The notes under the pieces are model-generated. The model worked only from the letters and a program-made list of their open reading frames with translations, made no database searches and was not told the origin of the DNA. Of a stretch of DNA of 64,000 nt, positions 52,128-60,896 are shown in pieces. The DNA lies in contig NZ_JAHESC010000017.1 in assembly GCF_018598185.1 (NCBI RefSeq), positions 1 to 64,000 on the forward strand, given 5' to 3'. How positions within the stretch are numbered: position 1 is the first letter of the stretch; every line of letters begins with the position of its first letter. The translations under genes were made by a program, and so were the position numbers. Origin of the DNA: Dawidia soli. GTDB lineage: Bacteria; Bacteroidota; Bacteroidia; Cytophagales; Cyclobacteriaceae.

Positions 52128-53042
52128 TTACGGGTTCTTTTTATTGAAGTCGAGGGTATACATGGCTCCGGCCAGGAAGGCGGTAGACTCGCCCACGTTG
52201 CGGCCTGTCAATGTGCGGTTAACGGCACCGCGTACCGCCAGACCTTGTGGCTTCGGCAAATAATACATGACGAGCACACCCGCCTTGATATAGTTCATGC
52301 GGTTGGACACGAACGGCATGTCTTGTTTGCGAATGTCGGCACCGCCGAGCGTGTTCTGCTGTATGTAATTCAGCTCGGCCTGCAGGGCGCCCTTGTGGTA
52401 GCCGGCCGAAACAAAGACATCAAACACGTTGGGCATTTTTACTTCGTCGGTGTTATACTGCTCGTTGCCGTCGAAGTAGGCGGGGCGATCCAGCGTGGTG
52501 TTGCTGCGCCAGGTATACCCGCCGGAGCCGTTTACAAACCAGCCTTGCTGCACTTTAAAGTGCGCGGTAAGACGGTACTGCAGGTTGGTGGTCTGGGTAC
52601 CGATCGACAGCGGGAAGAAGTCCGGCGTATAGTCCGACAACGGCGTCGACACATTGAAGACGGCAAAGGTGTTGAAAGCATTCTTGTCCGTCTTGTGGCC
52701 GAAGAAATTATACTTCACGCCTACCGTCAGGTCCTGGATACCTTCCAGGCCGCTCAGCGTGCCGGCGCTGGCCTTGGTCTTGATATACGGCACCATGGCA
52801 ATGACGTTCACTTTATTAATGATGCCGTACGTACCCATCCAGGCGACGCTTTGTGTCGTCACGTGGCCGATGTTGCCGTTGTCGCGCTTCTTTTCGCCTT
52901 GCCAGTAGTCGGTCCACTGGTCATGGGTATAAATAAACCCCGTACAGAATTTTTTGGAGCCCATCATGAGTCCGTCGGTAAAGTTCTGTGCAAACGAGAG
53001 GGCCGGTAGCAGCCCGATCAGGATCAGGTAGATTTTCTTCAT
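52128..53042 (-). CDS. Outer-membrane beta-barrel protein, function unknown
   Basis: A 304-residue protein with a signal peptide (1-18, ending LSFAQ) and alternating strands throughout (NVIAMVPYIKTKA, DLTVGVKYNFFG, NLQYRLTAHFKVQQGWFVNGSGGYTW, AGVLVMYYLPKPQGLAVRGAVNRTL), ending near an aromatic strand. It resembles the transporter/MetA-like barrels often seen next to copper or metal genes, but no ligand is evident. Separated by 12 bases from the PAP2-like gene and 5 from the AhpD-like gene, so clearly co-transcribed. Confidence 0.75.
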   Translation of the reverse strand: MKKIYLILIGLLPALSFAQNFTDGLMMGSKKFCTGFIYTHDQWTDYWQGEKKRDNGNIGHVTTQSVAWMGTYGIINKVNVIAMVPYIKTKASAGTLSGLEGIQDLTVGVKYNFFGHKTDKNAFNTFAVFNVSTPLSDYTPDFFPLSIGTQTTNLQYRLTAHFKVQQGWFVNGSGGYTWRSNTTLDRPAYFDGNEQYNTDEVKMPNVFDVFVSAGYHKGALQAELNYIQQNTLGGADIRKQDMPFVSNRMNYIKAGVLVMYYLPKPQGLAVRGAVNRTLTGRNVGESTAFLAGAMYTLDFNKKNP

Positions 53043-53047
53043 ATAGG

Positions 53048-53593
53048 TTATTTGGGTGTTGCTTGGGTGTATCCGTCAAAAGCCAACATGCGACCCATGT
53101 CGTTGTAGGCGGCATTGTCTCGCGGCGCCCAGGTAGCCAGGCCATCGACATAGCGGTTGTACATACAAAAGGCGGCGGCGATCAGTACCGTGTCGTGCAG
53201 CTCGCGGTCGGTGGCGCCCTGCTGGCGCGCTTTGTCGATATGCTCCTTTGTGACGTGCAGGCCACCGCGTTGTACCTGTGCGGCGATGTCGAGCAGCGCA
53301 CGCATTTTCGGCGACAGGTCGGTGTTCGGTAAACCCGCTTTGATCTCGTCGATCAGCGTCAGATCGCCACCGTAGTGGTGGGCGGCTGCCGCACCATGGC
53401 TGGTGTGGCAGAAATGGCATTCGTTCTTATGCGAGACATACGATGCGATGATCTCGCGCTCGCCGCGGGTCAGGGTACTTTCTCCGCGCAGCAGGATCTC
53501 TGCCAGCAGGTTTAACGGGGCGGCCGTCTCGGGCCGGAAATGCAGCAACCCTACAATGCCGGGTAGCTGCGCATTTACAGCAATGTGTGCCAT
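53048..53593 (-). CDS. AhpD-like carboxymuconolactone decarboxylase-family protein
   Basis: A 181-residue alkylhydroperoxidase-D-type protein. The redox motif is E-C-x-x-C-x-x-x-H (Cys59, Cys62, His66 from the ATG at 53593; NECHFCHTSH), with upstream Glu at the family position (TRGEREIIASYVS). DRELHDTVLIAAAFCMYNRYVDGL is the C-terminal helix pattern of peroxidase-related (TIGR01926-like) proteins. It should reduce peroxides using a dithiol partner in the cytoplasm. First gene of the run AhpD-like, barrel, PAP2-like, FecA-like. Confidence 0.85.
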   Translation of the reverse strand: MAHIAVNAQLPGIVGLLHFRPETAAPLNLLAEILLRGESTLTRGEREIIASYVSHKNECHFCHTSHGAAAAHHYGGDLTLIDEIKAGLPNTDLSPKMRALLDIAAQVQRGGLHVTKEHIDKARQQGATDRELHDTVLIAAAFCMYNRYVDGLATWAPRDNAAYNDMGRMLAFDGYTQATPK

Positions 53594-53692
53594 CACAAAG
53601 GATGATTGATTGAATGAAGAAGAATTGAAATCATCACGCGGGTGTGGACATTGCCAGCACCGCGATCGTGTTACGAAGGATACACCGCAGGA

Positions 53693-54235
53693 TTAAGCCC
53701 GTTCGGGCGGGTGTATAATAGAGGCTTGAAATGCGGGAATAAAAACGGTGAGGGCTGCGTGCCGGTAAACAGGTTGCGCCCAGCCTACCGACGACCGGTC
53801 CATGTCATGGGCACCGATCAGGTATTCTTTACCAAACGTGGGAACGATTGTTTTCGATTGATCCTGGCCCGACGCATCGTCGCTAAACGTTTTGACATAG
53901 TCGGTCATGGCGCGGTGGATGCGTTTGCTCTGCTGGTCGTTGACACATACTACATAGAGCGTGTCCTGGCTGAGCCGTTGTTTGATCATGTGGAAGAACT
54001 CCCCGTCGTGCTCGAACTCGCCGTCTACACGCACGTAGTCCTGACGGTCGCCGGCATAGGGAATGGACAGCGGTACCTTGAAGGTGATCGTTTGGGATTC
54101 GTCGTACTGGTCGGCATCAAAGCGCTGTACCAGTTGCTGCCGGTTTTGATATTGCAGTCCCATGAAAATACCGTAGAAGCCCAGCACATTAAAGAGCAGG
54201 AGCAGCAAGAGAGCTATCGCGACAATTCTTCTCAC
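53693..54235 (-). CDS. Membrane-anchored protein of unknown function
   Basis: A 180-residue protein I do not recognise. One N-terminal transmembrane helix (about 4-27) leaves a 150-residue outer domain with strands such as TITFKVPLSIPY and DYVRVDGEFEHDGEFFHMIKQ, a helix (KRIHRAMTDYVKTFS) and a C-terminal hydrophobic strand (ALTVFIPAF). Cysteine is almost absent. It is 100 bases upstream of the AhpD-like gene on the same strand and may belong to that run. Confidence 0.7.
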   Translation of the reverse strand: MRRIVAIALLLLLLFNVLGFYGIFMGLQYQNRQQLVQRFDADQYDESQTITFKVPLSIPYAGDRQDYVRVDGEFEHDGEFFHMIKQRLSQDTLYVVCVNDQQSKRIHRAMTDYVKTFSDDASGQDQSKTIVPTFGKEYLIGAHDMDRSSVGWAQPVYRHAALTVFIPAFQASIIHPPERA

Positions 54236-54339
54236 GGTTCGGTATGGGTGGATACATAGTTAAGGAATTTACACGTATTAAACAACGTACCGAAATCGTT
54301 TCCTAAGCCGATAGGCGGTCAAAACGCCTGAAATCTTCC

Positions 54340-54969
54340 CTACAACGGCACAAATACGACCTTTTTGGTCTCGAAAAATTCTTCCCTGAAATAGTCGGAC
54401 AGGTTGTAGATCTGGTGCAGCTTTTTGAGCTCGCCCAGCTCCTCGTCCAGGTCGCCACCCTTTAAATACAGAATGCCATTGTCGAGCGGGTGCGTGGACT
54501 GCTTGCACGTCTTGCGATGGATCCACTGATAGAATTCCTTGATGCGCGTCACGGCCCGGCTCACGATGAAGTCGTATTCGCCCTTTACCTGTTCCGCACG
54601 GATCTGCTCCCCTTTCACATTGGTCAGCCCCAGGCTCTCCGCCACGCCGTTCACGACCGTGATCTTTTTGCCGATGGAGTCCACCAGGTGGAAGCTCGTC
54701 TCGGGGAACAAGATCGCCAGCGGTATGCCGGGGAAGCCGCCACCGGTGCCGACGTCCAGCACACGGGCACCGGGTTTAAAGGCCATGACCTTGGCAATGC
54801 CCAGCGAGTGCAGCACATGGTTGACGTAGAGATTTTCGATGTCCTTACGGGAAACGACGTTGATCTTTTCGTTCCAGTCCCTGTAAAGATCAAAGAGCGC
54901 GGCGAATTGTTGCTTTTGCTTTTCCGTGAGGTCGGGAAAGTAATGGTAAATGATGCTGACGTCTTGCAC
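54340..54969 (-). CDS. rsmG: 16S rRNA (guanine-N7) methyltransferase RsmG
   Basis: A 209-residue SAM-dependent methyltransferase that makes m7G527 in 16S rRNA. Motifs: LYRDWNEKINVVSRKDIENLY at the start, SAM loop VLDVGTGGGFPGIPLAI (70-86), and FHLVDSIGKKITVV after it. Length is normal. It follows the sigma-factor gene by 16 bases in the run GT2, sigma, rsmG. Confidence 0.95.
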   Translation of the reverse strand: MQDVSIIYHYFPDLTEKQKQQFAALFDLYRDWNEKINVVSRKDIENLYVNHVLHSLGIAKVMAFKPGARVLDVGTGGGFPGIPLAILFPETSFHLVDSIGKKITVVNGVAESLGLTNVKGEQIRAEQVKGEYDFIVSRAVTRIKEFYQWIHRKTCKQSTHPLDNGILYLKGGDLDEELGELKKLHQIYNLSDYFREEFFETKKVVFVPL

Positions 54970-54985
54970 GACTGGTCTTCAGAAA

Positions 54986-55597
54986 TTAAATATGATCCCG
55001 CTTGTTCTTCACCATGTCGAACATCAGCTCGCGGGCACGGTGCAGCTGTGCCTTGACGGTGCCCAGGGGCGCGTCAAGCTCTTCGGCGATCTCTTCGTAC
55101 GAAAGCTCGTGGAAGTAGCGCAGGCGCACCAGCTTCTGGTACTTCGGCGGCAGCTTGTCCACAAACACCTGGATGAGCTCCGCCTTTTGCATGCGGATCG
55201 TTTCCTCCTGCGGGTCGAGGTTCTCATCCTCCACGTCGATGGACACGGACTGGCCATCGTCGTCGGTGAACGAGTTTTCAATGCTCAGGGTGTTGAGTTT
55301 CTTCTTGCGGATGAAGTCAATGGTATTGTTGGTGGCGATACGGAACAGCCACGTACTGAACGTAAAGTCTTTCTTAAAGCGGTGCAGGCTGCGAAAAGCC
55401 TTGGCAAACGACTCGATGGTGAGGTCTTCGGCATCGTCGACGTTCCGCACCATCTTCAGGATCATGTGATACACGGGGCGCTTGTAGCGCTGCATCAACC
55501 GCGCATAGGCGTTATCGTCCCCGTTCACCGCGTTATCTATCAGCCGGAAATCTTCGAGTGCTTTTGAGGAAAACCTGTTTTCTTCTAATTCTTCCAT
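54986..55597 (-). CDS. ECF-type RNA polymerase sigma factor
   Basis: A 203-residue sigma-70 family protein with region 2 (about 25-95, DDAEDLTIESFAKAFRSLHRFKKDFTFSTWLFRIATNNTIDFIRKKK) and region 4 (about 140-195, LPPKYQKLVRLRYFHELSYEEIAEELDAPLGTVKAQLHRARELM). The acidic linker (DDDGQSVSIDVEDENLDPQEE) is longer than in the 12.4 kb sigma factor. Its start overlaps the glycosyltransferase stop by 13 bases, and rsmG follows, so it is embedded in a housekeeping-like operon with no anti-sigma gene beside it. Confidence 0.93.
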   Translation of the reverse strand: MEELEENRFSSKALEDFRLIDNAVNGDDNAYARLMQRYKRPVYHMILKMVRNVDDAEDLTIESFAKAFRSLHRFKKDFTFSTWLFRIATNNTIDFIRKKKLNTLSIENSFTDDDGQSVSIDVEDENLDPQEETIRMQKAELIQVFVDKLPPKYQKLVRLRYFHELSYEEIAEELDAPLGTVKAQLHRARELMFDMVKNKRDHI

Positions 55598-56769
55598 CGT
55601 ACTTCTTTAGACACTAACGCAGTGAGGCCGGTGACAAGATAATAAAACGCATAAATAAAATCTAAGAGTGGCGCCATCCAGGCCTCAAACTTCTGGCCAA
55701 GTTTCTTGGAAGTTATGTGCAAAATCAGGGAAATAAGGCCGGTTCGGAGCACGAGCACGCCAATGACGGCGTACAGCGCGATCCACCACGGCTCGGACTG
55801 CAGGGGCAGCGCAACGAGCAAGCCGATGCCGAAAAACCACGTGAGCAGCCAGGTCACGGCAAAGACACCGAGCAGGAACCGATGCTTGAAGCGATAAAAT
55901 TTGCCGACGGACAGGTGGCGGGTCTTCTGCGTGTAGTAGGCGCCCCAGCGTGTGTGGGGAATGGAATACATCATCGACTCTTCGCCCACCACCACGCGCG
56001 TGTTCTTGCCGCGGGCATGCTGGTTCACAAAGAGGTCGTCGTCCCCTCCGGTCACATTCAGAAAGTTGTTAAAGCCTTTATTCTCCAGGAACATCGATCT
56101 GCGGTATGCCAGGTTGCGGCCCACACCCATAAACGGGTTGCCCAGCAACGCTAATCCGATATACTGGACCGCGGTCAGCAAGGTTTCAAAACGGATGAAA
56201 ATATTCAGAAAGCCGGGGATGCGGATGTACGGCGAGAAGCCCAGCACAAAGCTGACGGGCTGGTCAAAGCGTGCCGCCATGCTGCTGATCCAATGGCGGC
56301 CGTTCGGACGGCAATCGGCGTCGGTCAGCAGCAGCCATTCGTATTTGGCGGCTTTGATGCCCAGGGTCACGCCGTATTTTTTTCCATTGACGTGCGGCGG
56401 GGTACGATTGACGTGCACCATGCGCAGGCGGTGGTCTTTGAGCGCCTCCTCCCGCAGCCAGTCAAACGTGCCGTCGTTGGAACGGTCATCCACCACCACG
56501 ATCTCAAACTCGGGATAGTCCTGCGCCAGCAGGGCCGGGATCAGCTCCTTGAGATTGGCCTCCTCGTCGTGCGCGCAGATGACGACAGACACCGGCAGCT
56601 GCCGGCCGTCAGCCGACGCCGGCTGCTTTTTCGAAAAGGCTACCCAAAAAACGATCCAATAGATGATCTGTACGGCTGCGAGCGCGAAAAAAATGGCGAG
56701 TAGGATTTGCAAGGTGTCTTTTCGATTAGCGCTACAAAGATAAAAGGCCGTCTGTAGGATAAAAGCCAT
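55585..56769 (-). CDS. Membrane glycosyltransferase family 2
   Basis: A 394-residue GT-A enzyme. An N-terminal transmembrane helix (about 21-45) precedes the catalytic domain: VVICAHDEEANLKELIPALLAQ, VVVDDRSNDGT (92-101), the metal-binding DAD at 150-152 in LLLTDADCRP, and GGDDDLFVNQ. Three or four C-terminal helices (from about 285) anchor it. Layout matches inner-membrane glycosyltransferases that extend lipids or polysaccharides; donor and acceptor unknown. First gene of the run with sigma factor and rsmG. Confidence 0.9.
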   Translation of the reverse strand: MAFILQTAFYLCSANRKDTLQILLAIFFALAAVQIIYWIVFWVAFSKKQPASADGRQLPVSVVICAHDEEANLKELIPALLAQDYPEFEIVVVDDRSNDGTFDWLREEALKDHRLRMVHVNRTPPHVNGKKYGVTLGIKAAKYEWLLLTDADCRPNGRHWISSMAARFDQPVSFVLGFSPYIRIPGFLNIFIRFETLLTAVQYIGLALLGNPFMGVGRNLAYRRSMFLENKGFNNFLNVTGGDDDLFVNQHARGKNTRVVVGEESMMYSIPHTRWGAYYTQKTRHLSVGKFYRFKHRFLLGVFAVTWLLTWFFGIGLLVALPLQSEPWWIALYAVIGVLVLRTGLISLILHITSKKLGQKFEAWMAPLLDFIYAFYYLVTGLTALVSKEVRWKN

Positions 56770-56929
56770 GCCAAAGAGGTTTTTTACCGTCTACCGGAAT
56801 CCTGCAATTGTTACCAAAAACTAACGTATCGCGCACAGATTGCTAAAATGTAACTATACTCGTGGTATAGATTGCCACGGATACACTAATCACCAGTTTA
56901 CCGACTCCATCTAACCTGCGATCCCCTAC

Positions 56930-59900
56930 ATGATACCCCCGATTGTGTCCCGCAAGGACACGCAAAAGCGAATACTTTTTACCGTCGCCGCCTTGTGGCT
57001 GGCGGGGCACAGCTTCGCGCAGACCGCTGCCTTCACAGCCGATAAGACCTCGGGCTGTTTTCCGGTAACGGTAAATTTCACCGATCTGTCCACGGGTTCA
57101 CCCACATCGTGGGATTGGAACTTCGGCAACGGCAACGACTCCGACCTGCAACACCCCAGCGCCGTGTATGCGGGCCCCGGAACGTACACCGTCACGCTAC
57201 GGGTATCGGGCGGATCGACCGCTGTCAAAACCGCCTATATACACGTATACGATTACCCCACGGCCACCTTTACGACCCTCGCACCACCCACAGGCTGTAC
57301 ACCGCTCAAAGTGGACTTCCGCGACACCAGCACGCCAGGCTCGGGCAGCAACGCTACCTGGCTGTGGACGTTTGGCGACGGCAGCTCCAGCACCGAGCCC
57401 AACCCTACCTATACCTACTCCACGCCCGGCAACCGCCCCGTATCGTTGCGCGTCACCAACCAATACGGATGCTCCAAGTCGAGCACACAAAACTTTGTCT
57501 CGGAGGCCCACGGCCCCAACGCATCGTTCTCGCCGGACGAAGACGTTTTCTGCCAGGTACCCGCCACGGTAAAATTCACCAATAACACCACCGGCCGCGC
57601 GCCCCTCACCTACTCGTGGGACTTCAACGACGGCACCAGCAGCACTGCCGCCGCCCCGTCACACACGTTTCAGCAACAGGGTGGGTACACCGTTACCTTG
57701 CACGCCTTTGACGCCGACGGGTGCGAGGGCACCGCCAAAACAGTCATCAACGCCGGCAGTGAAGGCGGCCTGACGGTTACGCCTTCGGCCACCCGGGTGT
57801 GTATCGGCCAGGAGGTGACGTTCGATGCCCAAGTCACCACGCCGGCCCTCACCTGGGACTGGCAACTGGGCAACGGCGCCATTTCCGACAAGCAAGACCC
57901 CGGCCCGGTGGTCTATACCAAAGCGGATACCTATACCGTGCGCCTCGAAGCACAGCTGGTGGGAAAGGCCTGTAGCTCCGTGGTGACACGAACGATCGAA
58001 GTGATCGATGACCCGGTTCCGAATTTTACGACCTCCGCCGACTGTAATTATAACGTCACCTTTCAGAATACGTCTACCCATGCCACCCGTGTGGAGTGGT
58101 TCGTGAATGGCGTGCAGTACTCCACCGCTTCTTCGTTTGCATACACCTTTGCAGGACCGGGAAATTACAACGTGAAGCTGGTGGCCTACAACAGCCTCAA
58201 CTGCAGCAAGGAACTGAGTCTGTTCGTGCCGGTGGCCTCCAAACCACAAGCCCTCTTCGAGCCGAACAAAACGCAGTCGTGTACCGAGCCCTCCCTGGCC
58301 GGCTGCGCACCCTTTACCGTAAACTTTGTAAACAAATCCGTCGCCTCGTCATCCTTTACCTCACAGTGGGATTTTGGAGACAATACGACCTCTGCCAGCA
58401 AGGACCCGACACACACGTATGAAAAAGGATCTTTTGCCGTAAAACTCACGATCCGTACTGCCGGGGGGTGCACCAGCTCGATGAGCGCCGCGGTGAACGT
58501 GTCGGATGTCACGCCCGAGGCATCGTTCAGTGTTAACAAGACGAACGTCTGTGCGAAAGAGGCGGTGAGCTTTACCGGCACGGCTAAGAATGCCACCTAC
58601 GTATGCTGGGATTTTGGTGACGGCGGCACCGCCAACGGCGCGAGTGTGAGCCACGCCTACGAGAAACCCGGTACCTATACCGTTACGATGATCGCAAAGA
58701 ATGCCGGCTGTACAGATACCGAAACCAAAGTAGACCTGATCACCGTCGGCAGCCCGCTGGTGGAATTCAAGATCAAAAAGACCTGCTCGGACCCTTACCG
58801 CATCACGATCGAGGACACGTCTGCCGACTGTGACGAGAAGACGTGGGATTTTGGCGACGGAACCATCGTAACAGGCAACCAGACAACGTACCGGTATACC
58901 GCCACCGGCCCCTATACCGTCAAGCTTACCGGCACGAACAACACATCACACTGTACGGTAGAAGTACCCGCAACGGTGGTCATCCGCGATGTCGAAGCCG
59001 ATTTCAAGATCGACAATCCCAAGCCCTGCAAAGGGGCGCCCGTACAATTTGAGAGTACATCCAAAGACGCCCTGGGCCTGAACTGGAACTTTGGCAATGG
59101 CTCATACGGCGTAGGAGCAAAAGCCACGACGAAATTCGACCAGCCCGGAGATTTCAATGTAACGCTGACTGCCTCCGACGCCGACGGCTGCCTGTCGTTC
59201 AAAACGCTACCGGTAAGCGTACTCAACCTGCAAGGCAATTTTAACTTTGTTGCCAGCGGCGTGTCGTGCGACGCGCTGGCCGTGCAGTTCTACGATGCCT
59301 CGGTTGCCAATCCAAAAGTTGACTCCTGGGAATGGGACTTTGGCGACGGCAACACGTCAACGGAGACCAACCCGGCGAATACCTATAGCCAGCTCGGCCG
59401 CTACCCCGTTACCCTCACGCTGACCAACGCAGAGGGACGATGCTCGTTTATCCGCTACGATGCCATCGTCTTTACAAATCCCATCCCGGACTTTACGACA
59501 TCTACCGGCACGTTTGGCTTTTGCAAAGACGACGATATTCAGCTCGTCAACCTGTCGCAGTTTTCCACGACGCAACAGTGGGATTTTTCCACCGGCACAA
59601 CGTCCACCGCCGCGCACCCCGTTATTTCCTATTCCGACACAGCCCGCTACGTAGTGACACTGAAAGTCAAAGACAGCTATGGTTGTGAAAAGTCGGTCAG
59701 CAAATCGATCGAGATCACTAAACCGGTGGCCGACTTTCTGGCGACCGATATCTATGCGGATTGTCCGCAGCTCACCACAACGTTTGCCGACAAATCGAAG
59801 CGCAATATCAAAGTATGGGAATGGGACTTTGGCAACGGAGACATCCAACGCCACGAAAACCTCAAACAGTTCGACACCCTGTATTACACCTACCGGCGGC

Positions 59901-60745
59901 CCGGCACGTTTGATGTTACCCTGTACGCCACAGACGTGAACGGTTGTCGCGATACCGTCAGCTACAAAGAGCTGGTGCACGTGGGGGGGCCCGATGCTAC
60001 GTTTACAGATGATAACTTCGGCCTGGCCTGCAAAAACGACTCCATCGGTTTTATCGCCACACCGCTGAACGACGCCGTGAAAACCTACCGCTGGGACTTC
60101 GGCGACGGCAACGTGGCCGACTACGAAACACCTGTGACCGGCCACCAGTACACCAGCACGGGGGCACGAAATGTTTCCCTGACCGTGTTCGATGAAAAGG
60201 GTTGCGCCGTGGTGTCCGAAAGCGTCGTAACGGTCACGGTAAGCGACTCTTCGCTCATCGAATTTGATTATGGTCCCCGCTGTATTTTTGAAGGCGAGAG
60301 CTTCACCCTGCAGGCAGGGTCTGAAGAGCAGGGCCTGACCTGGTCGTGGGAAGTAGGCGATACGCCCGCGGGCACAGACGCCCAGGTGACCGTGGCGACC
60401 GAAACCCACGGCAACTACCTGGTAAAGCTGCATGGGCTGAACACGGCAGGCTGTACCTCTACCGTTATGGCCGAGGTACCCGTGCGGGCCAGGCTCACGA
60501 TGATCCCCAACATCTTTACTCCCAACGGCGACGGCATAAACGAAACGTTTGAGCTGCAAGGCCTGGAGCGCAGCGCCTGGGACCTGCACGTGTACAACCG
60601 CTGGGGCGGAACCGTGTACAAAAAGAAAAACTACCAGAACAATTGGACGGGTGGCGGCCTCGCCAGCGGCGTCTATTACTATACGGTGACCAACGCTTTC
60701 TGTCCTGACAGAAATTACAAAGGCATCGTTACCATATCCAAGTAG
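56930..60745 (+). CDS. Multi-PKD surface protein with T9SS type-B sorting domain
   Basis: A 1271-residue secreted protein: signal peptide (about 12-31, ending SFAQ), then about 13-14 tandem PKD modules, each marked by a W-[DENLT]-F-G-[DN]-G turn ([56 protein letters not shown]), and a C-terminal gliding-motility/CHU_C-type domain (about 1190-1271, [32 protein letters not shown]) that directs type IX secretion and surface attachment. PKD repeats act as spacers or in binding glycans and proteins. No catalytic domain is visible, so an adhesin is likely. Confidence 0.92.
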   Translation: MIPPIVSRKDTQKRILFTVAALWLAGHSFAQTAAFTADKTSGCFPVTVNFTDLSTGSPTSWDWNFGNGNDSDLQHPSAVYAGPGTYTVTLRVSGGSTAVKTAYIHVYDYPTATFTTLAPPTGCTPLKVDFRDTSTPGSGSNATWLWTFGDGSSSTEPNPTYTYSTPGNRPVSLRVTNQYGCSKSSTQNFVSEAHGPNASFSPDEDVFCQVPATVKFTNNTTGRAPLTYSWDFNDGTSSTAAAPSHTFQQQGGYTVTLHAFDADGCEGTAKTVINAGSEGGLTVTPSATRVCIGQEVTFDAQVTTPALTWDWQLGNGAISDKQDPGPVVYTKADTYTVRLEAQLVGKACSSVVTRTIEVIDDPVPNFTTSADCNYNVTFQNTSTHATRVEWFVNGVQYSTASSFAYTFAGPGNYNVKLVAYNSLNCSKELSLFVPVASKPQALFEPNKTQSCTEPSLAGCAPFTVNFVNKSVASSSFTSQWDFGDNTTSASKDPTHTYEKGSFAVKLTIRTAGGCTSSMSAAVNVSDVTPEASFSVNKTNVCAKEAVSFTGTAKNATYVCWDFGDGGTANGASVSHAYEKPGTYTVTMIAKNAGCTDTETKVDLITVGSPLVEFKIKKTCSDPYRITIEDTSADCDEKTWDFGDGTIVTGNQTTYRYTATGPYTVKLTGTNNTSHCTVEVPATVVIRDVEADFKIDNPKPCKGAPVQFESTSKDALGLNWNFGNGSYGVGAKATTKFDQPGDFNVTLTASDADGCLSFKTLPVSVLNLQGNFNFVASGVSCDALAVQFYDASVANPKVDSWEWDFGDGNTSTETNPANTYSQLGRYPVTLTLTNAEGRCSFIRYDAIVFTNPIPDFTTSTGTFGFCKDDDIQLVNLSQFSTTQQWDFSTGTTSTAAHPVISYSDTARYVVTLKVKDSYGCEKSVSKSIEITKPVADFLATDIYADCPQLTTTFADKSKRNIKVWEWDFGNGDIQRHENLKQFDTLYYTYRRPGTFDVTLYATDVNGCRDTVSYKELVHVGGPDATFTDDNFGLACKNDSIGFIATPLNDAVKTYRWDFGDGNVADYETPVTGHQYTSTGARNVSLTVFDEKGCAVVSESVVTVTVSDSSLIEFDYGPRCIFEGESFTLQAGSEEQGLTWSWEVGDTPAGTDAQVTVATETHGNYLVKLHGLNTAGCTSTVMAEVPVRARLTMIPNIFTPNGDGINETFELQGLERSAWDLHVYNRWGGTVYKKKNYQNNWTGGGLASGVYYYTVTNAFCPDRNYKGIVTISK

Positions 60746-60837
60746 TAGTGTCTACCCTGTATAGGGTAGGTATTTTTCCAGACCGTCCCTTCCAAAAGGT
60801 GTTTATTGCCATTGCTGTCACATATAGGGTGCGTGCC

Positions 60838-60869
60838 TTGCTATCGATAATGAGTCTAAATTAGCTTTG
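60838..60869 (+). promoter_or_regulatory. Bacteroidota promoter of the siderophore receptor gene
   Basis: TTG (60838-60840), 21-base gap, then a perfect TAGCTTTG (60862-60869; consensus TAnnTTTG). It lies 27 bases before the ATG at 60897. A TTG codon inside the box could in theory start translation but is ruled out by this promoter. Confidence 0.65.
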
Positions 60870-60896
60870 CGGCTCATTCGTACGATCATCTATTCT

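Noticed and set aside
59357-60589. Minus-strand open frame of 410 codons
   Set aside because: Opposite the PKD repeats; its apparent repetition mirrors that of the coding strand.
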